From Bacteroides sp. OM05-12 (GTDB taxonomy: Bacteria; Bacteroidota; Bacteroidia; Bacteroidales; Bacteroidaceae): a stretch of DNA of 64,000 nt. The DNA lies in NCBI RefSeq assembly GCF_003438995.1, contig NZ_QSUN01000013.1:37276-101275 (forward strand). Reading direction: 5' to 3'. A program made the position numbers and the translations under genes. This document shows, one piece after another, positions 35,168 to 42,027 of this stretch (position 1 is its first letter; each line of letters starts with the position of its first letter). The notes below the pieces were generated by a model. It ran no database searches and was not told the origin of the DNA. It saw only the letters and a list, made by a program, of their open reading frames with translations.

Positions 35168-36565
35168 ATGAAAAATATAATATGTTGGATACTCATTGTT
35201 TGTTCCGGAACATATATGCTTCAGGCACAAACAACAAAAGAAGACTCCGTTATGCATGTCGAATTGTACAAAGCTTATACAAATCTTCGCAAAATGAATT
35301 CTTCAGAATTACAAAAAGAGGGATTCCAAACTTATTTAAATTATGCATCGGACGGATATCCTGAAGCTATGGATCAAGTGGCATATTGCTACTGGAACGG
35401 CATTGGAACAATGACAGATAAAGAAAAATCCATATTATGGTATAAAAAAGCAGCAAAAAAGAATTACGCACACTCAATAATGAATCTTGCACTCATTTAT
35501 AAAAAGCCGCCTTATTTTTCTGAAAGTTATGAATACGCAAGTAAGATTGCAGACATGGACTATCCTGAGGGGCATTTTCTAAAAGGATACCTGTTATATC
35601 AAGGTCTGGGATGCAAACAAGATTATTTTACCGCATTAGCTGAATTCGAAAAAGGAATCTTACAAAAAGATCGTGGTTGCCTCTATATGGCCGGTATATG
35701 TTATAGAAATGGATATGGCACGAAACGCAACCAAGAAAAAGCAACAAGCTTATTACTGCAAAGTAAAAAGAGTGGACACATAGGTGCTTTAGAGGAATTG
35801 ATTACTGAAGAACCTGAAAATCCGATAATACCAATCCTATTAACAGAGAATGAAGTTATAAATTCGCAAAACCTCTTTACTGTACCTTACGTAACTCACG
35901 CACCATTGCCAAGTCAAGAATCTACTACTTATCACGGAAGTTTAATTACTTATGATTGGAGCGGAAAATATCTGCTGAATGTCACACCGCTTTCCGTACA
36001 GTTAAATATAGATAACGATCGAATAACAGGACAATGGATTGAAAATAATGGTGATATTTCCATCCCGATTGAAGGGATACAAAATGACAGTTGCATTTTA
36101 TTCAATAATACAAGTTACGACAAGACAGTCCGAGAGAGCTATGGCACCAAGATAAAATGGACTTTTAATGATGCGCGCCTTAATGCCTATCATATTGGAG
36201 AAACTCAATTCATAAGCGGAAACATTCGGCTATTTGCTCCTGAATACGGAGAATATGGACGACCAATGTATTTGTTATTAAGCAATGGCACGACTACAAC
36301 AGATAATGAAAAACCAGAAACCATGATCGTTTTTCCAAATCCTTTTGAAACAGAGATTACCATCTGTGTGGAAACCGTCGCACCAACCGAAATTAACATT
36401 TCCATACACACTCTTACTGGATTTCCCGTATATCGCAAAACAACAAAAGCACTTTCAGAAGGAAAGCATTATTATAAGTTAAATACCCCATTCGAATCCG
36501 GACAATACATAGTAAAAGTAGAATATGACGGAAAATGTCTTTCATATCCGGTGCAAAAAAAATAA
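35168..36565 (+). CDS. Secreted Sel1-repeat protein with sorting-type C-terminal domain
   Basis: A signal peptide (SGTYMLQAQ) is followed by four or so Sel1-like repeats (about 45-210; EAMDQVAYCYWNGIGTMTDKEKSI, GCLYMAGICYRNGYGTKRN), a beta-rich middle domain, and a C-terminal block of about 75 residues resembling the type A sorting domain of type 9 secretion substrates (VFPNPFETEITICVE, INISIHTLTG, ESGQYIVKVEYDG). It is 465 residues. Sel1 repeats mediate protein contacts. Bacteroides species are generally thought to lack type 9 secretion, so the tail's purpose here is unclear. It is fourth in the cluster. Confidence 0.78.
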   Translation: MKNIICWILIVCSGTYMLQAQTTKEDSVMHVELYKAYTNLRKMNSSELQKEGFQTYLNYASDGYPEAMDQVAYCYWNGIGTMTDKEKSILWYKKAAKKNYAHSIMNLALIYKKPPYFSESYEYASKIADMDYPEGHFLKGYLLYQGLGCKQDYFTALAEFEKGILQKDRGCLYMAGICYRNGYGTKRNQEKATSLLLQSKKSGHIGALEELITEEPENPIIPILLTENEVINSQNLFTVPYVTHAPLPSQESTTYHGSLITYDWSGKYLLNVTPLSVQLNIDNDRITGQWIENNGDISIPIEGIQNDSCILFNNTSYDKTVRESYGTKIKWTFNDARLNAYHIGETQFISGNIRLFAPEYGEYGRPMYLLLSNGTTTTDNEKPETMIVFPNPFETEITICVETVAPTEINISIHTLTGFPVYRKTTKALSEGKHYYKLNTPFESGQYIVKVEYDGKCLSYPVQKK

Positions 36566-36590
36566 AACTTAATTCAAAATTATAATTTAA

Positions 36591-37451
36591 ATGAAACGAT
36601 ACCTATTTTTATTGATTCTTTTTATAAATTTGTTGCCACGAGCATTCAATGAAGAATGGAGCTGGCAATGTAGTAGTATGTATGCAATGTATGGAGAAAT
36701 ACCGGAAGTTACAATAATACCAGATCCGAAACCAAAACCGGATCCTCCACAACCAACTCCTATACCACTTCCTCTTCCTGAGCCAGACTATCCGACTCCA
36801 CCAGATCCGGGCATACCAAGTTGGTGGGAACAAATTCAAAATGGTAATAGCGGTGGAGGAAGCAGTGGGTTACCCGCAGATCTTCCTACAACGGACGCAC
36901 AGAAACAAGAATTTGTAAGGAAAATAATAGCAGCATTTAAAAAGTTTGGAGTCGATGCCAGTAAGATTAAAATAATTTTTTTCGACGATGGACAAATATG
37001 TATGGCAAGAGCCCAATTATTACCAACTGGAGAAATAAAAGTCTGTTTACGCTTCTTTTATTTGAGTGAGGCAGATCAAATCTCATGTTTTAATCATGAA
37101 TTATATCATAAAAACCATGATAAAGAAACAACCGAATCCAGAACTGGTAAATTTGCAATTAATATTCCTGAAGAGTATTATCCTGTTCTTAAAATATTAG
37201 ATGAAGAAGAATTTGGCGGTTCTATTCCTCCTTATCTTGCTACTGAAGAATTTAAGAACTACTTAGACATTCAAGAGTCAATTGATATATTAATGCACCC
37301 CGACTATTATCAAAACGAAATAAATGCTTATGAAGACCAATTGAACAACAACGACCTACCCATATCTGATACATATCGCAAGGAATGCGAATACATGCTA
37401 TGGAGAAGTAAAGAATTATTTAAACTAGCAACTAAAGAATTTAAAAAATAA
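36591..37451 (+). CDS. Secreted HExxH zinc metalloprotease with Pro-rich linker
   Basis: This 286-residue protein has a signal peptide (LFLLILFINLLPRAF) and a proline-rich segment (about 44-78, PDPKPKPDPPQPTPIP). A C-terminal domain has the zinc motif H169-E-L-Y-H173 in SCFNHELYHKNHD and a downstream NEINAYEDQ (E243, E247) that could supply the third ligand, the pattern of gluzincin-like enzymes. The motif sits at the start of a helix after hydrophobic strands (ICMARAQ, IKVCLRFFYLS), as expected for zincins. No close family is recognised. It sits between the Sel1 and C39-like genes, 5 bases from the latter. Its target may be another product of the cluster; that is inference. Confidence 0.6.
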   Translation: MKRYLFLLILFINLLPRAFNEEWSWQCSSMYAMYGEIPEVTIIPDPKPKPDPPQPTPIPLPLPEPDYPTPPDPGIPSWWEQIQNGNSGGGSSGLPADLPTTDAQKQEFVRKIIAAFKKFGVDASKIKIIFFDDGQICMARAQLLPTGEIKVCLRFFYLSEADQISCFNHELYHKNHDKETTESRTGKFAINIPEEYYPVLKILDEEEFGGSIPPYLATEEFKNYLDIQESIDILMHPDYYQNEINAYEDQLNNNDLPISDTYRKECEYMLWRSKELFKLATKEFKK

Positions 37452-37456
37452 AAATT

Positions 37457-38476
37457 ATGAGAAGAATTTATGTTATATTTTTATTAATAATTAATGTGTC
37501 ATTAAGCGCATTTTCACAATTAAAACTAGCCCCATCCATTGAGATGCATAATAATAGATTATGTATCAAATTTATATTGGATAACCAATATAATGATAGT
37601 ATATGGGTAATTAGTTCAAGGGAAGGCAACATTCGTGGAGCAAGCGGTTTCTTTTTAAAATGTTTCAACAACCAGAACATACAATTAGGAAGCTCTTTCC
37701 CCCTTGATTTCTCTTCTAGAACAATTTTATATATTCCACCTAAGAAACAAATAATAAATTATTATCCTGTAGATAGCCATATTGGAGAATATGTTGGTGC
37801 AAAGATCGAAGAAGTAGCAGAGATTGAATTAGAAATTTATATTAATTATAAAATTATTAAAAATCGAAAAATAACAGACAGAAAAGTTGAAGATTACACT
37901 CTCAGAATACCTTTCCCTCAAAAAACAATGGAGCTGATAGATAAAAGTAAATATTTTCCTTATCTAAGAGGCATCTTCACCAATTTGCAAACAGCACAGA
38001 AAATTATGGAACTGTATAATTATCCTGCTGGAAACATAAATAAAGTATACCAAGCCCTATTGGAAAAAAATGGAAAATATCAATTTTATTCATCAAGCGG
38101 ATACTGCTACGAGGAAGTAGTTAATTGTATCGACAGGCATCTAAGTGCAGGAAGACCAATTATTGTCGGGGTCAGTTACCAACTGGGCTTTACACAATAT
38201 CCCGATCAATCAACAGACCGCTATATTGTAGTAACAGGAAAAGGTTATGATGAGGGTAGAAAACAGACATATTATACTTATATGGAAACCTGTCGGGGAG
38301 TAAACAATGATAAAAAAGCGTGCAACATACGAACAAACAGATTATATTATAATCCTGCAGAATCCAGTCTGAAAGATGATACAGCAGGAGCAAAAAGTAA
38401 TCTTATTTATTTTGTTACTCAAGCGATCCCTAACGATGGATACGAATACGGAACAATTAACCCGAACAATTTATAA
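37457..38476 (+). CDS. Secreted protein with C39-like domain, catalytic residues apparently lost
   Basis: The product has a signal peptide (VSLSAFSQ), a beta-rich region (about 20-150) and a C-terminal segment reading YCYEEVVNCIDRHLSAGRPI and then DRYIVVTGKGYDEG. This looks like the second half of a papain-like C39_2 domain, where GHYVVVTGYD would be normal; here Arg stands where the catalytic His should be and no clear nucleophile Cys motif is seen. It is 339 residues. It begins 5 bases after the metalloprotease gene. It may be a binding protein or a pseudo-protease. The match to C39 is by eye and moderate. Confidence 0.55.
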   Translation: MRRIYVIFLLIINVSLSAFSQLKLAPSIEMHNNRLCIKFILDNQYNDSIWVISSREGNIRGASGFFLKCFNNQNIQLGSSFPLDFSSRTILYIPPKKQIINYYPVDSHIGEYVGAKIEEVAEIELEIYINYKIIKNRKITDRKVEDYTLRIPFPQKTMELIDKSKYFPYLRGIFTNLQTAQKIMELYNYPAGNINKVYQALLEKNGKYQFYSSSGYCYEEVVNCIDRHLSAGRPIIVGVSYQLGFTQYPDQSTDRYIVVTGKGYDEGRKQTYYTYMETCRGVNNDKKACNIRTNRLYYNPAESSLKDDTAGAKSNLIYFVTQAIPNDGYEYGTINPNNL

Positions 38477-38497
38477 ACATGCAAACAATCAAAAAAA

Positions 38498-39154
38498 ATG
38501 AAAACAAATATATTTATTTTTGTAATGTTAATAATGACAGCAAATGCTTTTGCTGGAATACCAATAGAAACAATCAAAAAAGTATCTGTAACACAAACTC
38601 CGTATTTGGATGGTAAAGGTGCAATTAGACATATCAATTATTTTGTCCGTTCAGAGCAATTGTCACCAATACACCCCGTTATGTACGATGATTTTGGATG
38701 CAAAACAGAATTCACCCCGTCAATGCAAAATGGTGCGATGTTAGTCCGAAGATTAGAAATCACACATGGGAATTATCCATATTTAGTTGCATTGGACTGT
38801 CAGGAAAGTGATTATTGCCATACATATCTTGCAACTCTAGACAGTTATGGAAATGTAATTGACTATCTGTCTGCCGGAATTGACTTTGCAATGGACAATA
38901 TTATTGCTGTTAAACAATGGGAGTTACTAACGGATATGACCGTAGTGGTTTATCAATTAAAAATAGATACCCCTTCCTTACGTACTTATCCAAGATTCGA
39001 GAGAGTCAGAGCCCAACGCATAGATATTTACTATAAAATTACAGATAGTGGGAAATTCCAAAAACAAAGAGAAGTCTCTTATCTAAGTAAGGACTATACT
39101 TATGCAGAATTGGATAATATGAAGAATATTAAGGAAGGTGGTGAAAAAAGATAG
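38498..39154 (+). CDS. Secreted protein, tandem paralogue 1 of unknown family
   Basis: This 218-residue product begins MKTNIFIFVMLIMTANAFAG, a signal peptide. The mature part is beta-rich and nearly collinear with the next gene's product: both share RRxEITHGNYPYLxALxxxES, YLATxDxYGNVIDYLS and a nearly identical C-terminus (YLSKDYTYAELDNMKNIKEG). I recognise no family. It closes the run that starts at 31300 and is followed by a hairpin at 39166-39198. Confidence 0.7.
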   Translation: MKTNIFIFVMLIMTANAFAGIPIETIKKVSVTQTPYLDGKGAIRHINYFVRSEQLSPIHPVMYDDFGCKTEFTPSMQNGAMLVRRLEITHGNYPYLVALDCQESDYCHTYLATLDSYGNVIDYLSAGIDFAMDNIIAVKQWELLTDMTVVVYQLKIDTPSLRTYPRFERVRAQRIDIYYKITDSGKFQKQREVSYLSKDYTYAELDNMKNIKEGGEKR

Positions 39155-39165
39155 AAGCTAGTGAT

Positions 39166-39198
39166 ACTTTCCCGGTGGCTTCACACCATCGGGAAAGT
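39166..39198 (+). repeat. Intergenic hairpin, orientation A
   Basis: ACTTTCCCGGTGG pairs with CCATCGGGAAAGT across a CTTCACA loop. The 33 bases are the exact reverse complement of the element at 39902-39934, while the flanks on both sides are direct repeats. It may end the upstream transcript; no long T-run follows. Confidence 0.85.
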
Positions 39199-39224
39199 AA
39201 TTTATATTATAATGTATCAGTACT

Positions 39225-39890
39225 ATGAGAAAGATTGTATTGATTTTTTATTTATTTTCATTATCAATGATTGCCCTTGCCAATAATCCTGACGTTATAG
39301 AACGTTTGAAATTAATACCAACAACATCATTACCTTATTTTGAAGGAAAGGACAATATGCGTTCTTCTAGATATTTCTTTAATCCTGAAGCTTTATATCC
39401 TATTCCTATATATTATTACAAGGATATAGGATGCACAGAAAAAGAAATGTCACCTATGCCACTAGGGGCAGATATATTTCGTAGATATGAAATTACCCAT
39501 GGAAATTATACTTATTTAGCAGCATTAGAAATATCAGAAAGCGATTTTAGTCATACTTATTTAGCAACTTTTGATATGTATGGGAATGTGATTGACTATC
39601 TTTCTGTGGATGTAGGTTTTGCGGCACATAATTCCATATTTGTCAAACAATTTGAAGTCTTAGATGATATGACTGTGATAGTATATTCCTTAAATATACA
39701 GTCTTCCAAGCCAGTTTATCCCTATCCAAAGTTTGAGAAAATCCGAGCCCAGCGCGTGGATACTTATTATAAGATAACTGACAGTGGAAAGTTTGAGAAG
39801 CAAAGGGATGTGACTTATCTAAGTAAGGACTATACTTATGCAGAATTGGATAATATGAAGAATATTAAGGAAGGTGATGAAAAAAGATAG
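39225..39890 (+). CDS. Secreted protein, tandem paralogue 2 of unknown family
   Basis: This 221-residue product has a signal peptide (LFSLSMIALANN) and is a clear paralogue of the preceding protein. The aligned core is EITHGNYTYLAALEISESDF and the ending YLSKDYTYAELDNMKNIKEG is almost unchanged. Nucleotide identity is also high at the 3' end and in the intergenic flanks, so the duplication looks recent. It is followed by a hairpin identical in sequence but inverted, and then by a decayed third copy. Confidence 0.72.
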   Translation: MRKIVLIFYLFSLSMIALANNPDVIERLKLIPTTSLPYFEGKDNMRSSRYFFNPEALYPIPIYYYKDIGCTEKEMSPMPLGADIFRRYEITHGNYTYLAALEISESDFSHTYLATFDMYGNVIDYLSVDVGFAAHNSIFVKQFEVLDDMTVIVYSLNIQSSKPVYPYPKFEKIRAQRVDTYYKITDSGKFEKQRDVTYLSKDYTYAELDNMKNIKEGDEKR

Positions 39891-39901
39891 AAATTAGTTA
39901 T

Positions 39902-39934
39902 ACTTTCCCGATGGTGTGAAGCCACCGGGAAAGT
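39902..39934 (+). repeat. Intergenic hairpin, orientation B (flipped)
   Basis: ACTTTCCCGATGG, loop TGTGAAG, CCACCGGGAAAGT. This is base-for-base the reverse complement of 39166-39198. The flanks (GATAGAA..AGT..AT before; AATTTATRTTA and ATACTATGAGAAAG after) are in direct orientation at both sites. Confidence 0.85.
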
Positions 39935-39960
39935 AATTTATGTTACAAGGTATCAATACT

Positions 39961-40055
39961 ATGAGAAAGATTTTATTGATTTTCATTATCAATAATTGCC
40001 CTTCTCGGTAATTCTGACGTTATAGAACGTTTGAAATTAATACCAACCACATCTC
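39961..40055 (+). pseudogene. Decayed third copy of the tandem paralogue
   Basis: From the ATG at 39961 about 90 bases match the start of the gene at 39225 (ATGAGAAAGATT, CATTATCAAT, GACGTTATAGAACG, AAATTAATACCAAC). A deletion of about 11 bases within the signal-peptide region shifts the frame, so a stop comes after 16 codons, and the rest of the gene is missing. It is a truncated relic. Confidence 0.8.
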
Positions 40056-40105
40056 TTTAAACTTCCCTTGGAATTGTATTAAGATTGAATCCCGTCGGCG
40101 GGAAG

Positions 40106-40600
40106 TTATTCAGCAATCTTCTTGATGGAATAATTCAATTTAGATGCTGCTTTTTTGAAATCTTTGCCTACCATCGTGAGCACACTGTCGCCTTCGGCTA
40201 TGAAGTTGGTAGTTTCACCATCTTCGCCTACTAACTGGATGATGACCGCATTCGGATTGGAAGGCGTACCTTTCATGACATTTGTTTTTCCTTTTTCGGT
40301 AAACGTTTTGTCCTTGCCGTTGTCTGCACCGATATAAGTGGCATTGACTACGTAAGTACCCACACTGTCGGGAGAAATGGTTTGTAATACCAACTGATAA
40401 TTGATCCCTTCGCAATCTGCGCAAGGCAGCAATCCTTCATACGTATAGGTTTGCAGTTCGCCGATAGTGGAATCGTTTATCATAAACACACTGTCTTCCA
40501 TGCTTTCGGAAGTCATCTCTGCCTGATTCTTTTTGTTAGACTGGCAGGATACGGCGAATGCCGCAATTGCTAAAACAAATAATAGTTTTTTCATTTTCAT
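40106..40600 (-). CDS. NlpE-like lipoprotein
   Basis: This is a 164-residue lipoprotein: MKMKKLLFVLAIAAFAVSCQ, lipobox Cys about 19. The NlpE N-terminal domain signature YTYEGLLPCADCEGINYQLVL, with a CxxC pair, is clear. In enterobacteria NlpE senses envelope and copper stress at the outer membrane; Bacteroides members are shorter and their role is less known. It follows the CorC/CNNM gene by 40 bases on the same strand, so they may share a transcript. Confidence 0.88.
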   Translation of the reverse strand: MKMKKLLFVLAIAAFAVSCQSNKKNQAEMTSESMEDSVFMINDSTIGELQTYTYEGLLPCADCEGINYQLVLQTISPDSVGTYVVNATYIGADNGKDKTFTEKGKTNVMKGTPSNPNAVIIQLVGEDGETTNFIAEGDSVLTMVGKDFKKAASKLNYSIKKIAE

Positions 40601-40640
40601 TGCTAAAGTTTAGTTTATATATTATTGAAACGGTTAATAC

Positions 40641-41930
40641 CTATTCTTCCTTTTCTTTTATAACCAGCAGTTTGTCGACCCTTCCATTGTCCATATCCAT
40701 GATTTCAAACTTTAGGTTACGGTATTCGAATGTATCTCCCGCCTTGGGGATATTACCGATGAAAAACATCGCCATGCCGCCTACTGTGGAGAAGTCTTCC
40801 TGTTTCAGATCATCAAAGAACATGATTCCCATTCTTTCCATGAAATCATCTATGTTCATCGACCCTTCCACTAAAAAAGAACCGTCTTGACGTTGAACGA
40901 CTTCTTCCTCCTCCGTCTCATTCTCTTCCAGTATGTCTCCGAATACACTTTCGGTAAGATCATGCAGGGTGATGATACCTTCTGTTCCGCCATACTCGTT
41001 TACAACAACGCCAAACTTATTTTTGTTCTTCTTAAACAGTTCCAAAACCTTTTTGGCATATAAACTTTCAGGAATGAAAAGCGCCGGTTGGGCAATACTC
41101 TTCAAATCGAACGGTGCTTGGTTGCCTATCATCAGGATAATATCTTTAACAGATATTACTCCTACCACATTATCAATGGACTTGTCTAATAACAAATATT
41201 TGCTGAAATGTTTTTCCGCGATGGTGGATAATACTTCTTTTTCAGTATTATTAAGATAAAGTGCCACTACATCCGTGCGATGCGTCATCAGGTCGTTGGC
41301 ATGCTTGTCCGAGAAGCGGAATACATCATTCAGCATATCGCTTTCTTCCTTATCCAGTATTCCTTCGCGTGAACTTTGGTTCAGGATCATTTTTAATTCT
41401 TCCTGCGTCATACTGCGCTCTTCACCTCCTTTTAGACCGATAAGTTTGTTTACCAGCTTGGTGGACAGGCTTAACAGGCAGACAAACGGGTAGGATATTT
41501 TGGTCAGTACAATCATGAACGGACTGAACATGGTGGCGTACTTTTCCGGATTGCTCAATGCGATGGACTTGGGAACCAATTCACCTACGATTAAAGACAG
41601 GTAGGTGATGACGGCTACTACCGTTATCATGGATATGTCTTTGGCATATACGCCTATTACCGGTATCTGTTCGAAATACGGACGCAGGCTTTCTGCTATG
41701 GCAACGCCTCCGAAGGCACCGGATACGATACCGATTAATGTGATGCCGATCTGGATGGTGGAAAGAAACTTTTCTGGTTCTTCCAACTGTTTCAGTACAC
41801 CTTTGGCTGATTTATTACCTTTACTGACAAATGTTTCAAGACGTGCTTTATTAGAAGAAACCAAGGCGATTTCATACATAGCGAAGACTCCGTTTAGCAC
41901 TAGAAGGAGTAGAATAATGACAAATTCCAT
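40641..41930 (-). CDS. CNNM/CorC (hemolysin-family) membrane transporter protein
   Basis: This is a 429-residue inner-membrane protein with an N-terminal DUF21/CNNM domain (MEFVIILLLLVLNGVFAMYEIALVSS, further helices at about 60-150), a paired CBS domain (about 215-340; MTHRTDVVALYLN, GVVVNEYGGTEGIITLHDLTE) and a C-terminal CorC_HlyC domain (DGSFLVEGSMNIDDFMERMG, LEF..D/G-type end). Members export or regulate magnesium or cobalt; the hemolysin name is historical. Length and order are normal. Confidence 0.93.
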   Translation of the reverse strand: MEFVIILLLLVLNGVFAMYEIALVSSNKARLETFVSKGNKSAKGVLKQLEEPEKFLSTIQIGITLIGIVSGAFGGVAIAESLRPYFEQIPVIGVYAKDISMITVVAVITYLSLIVGELVPKSIALSNPEKYATMFSPFMIVLTKISYPFVCLLSLSTKLVNKLIGLKGGEERSMTQEELKMILNQSSREGILDKEESDMLNDVFRFSDKHANDLMTHRTDVVALYLNNTEKEVLSTIAEKHFSKYLLLDKSIDNVVGVISVKDIILMIGNQAPFDLKSIAQPALFIPESLYAKKVLELFKKNKNKFGVVVNEYGGTEGIITLHDLTESVFGDILEENETEEEEVVQRQDGSFLVEGSMNIDDFMERMGIMFFDDLKQEDFSTVGGMAMFFIGNIPKAGDTFEYRNLKFEIMDMDNGRVDKLLVIKEKEE

Positions 41931-42027
41931 TTTGAAGTGTTTGAATTAATTGAGCCGAATTTACCGGATAAATTTCTCTTCTACAAGAATTTGTCTTATC
42001 TCTTAATATTAATTTTCTAAAAAAACA

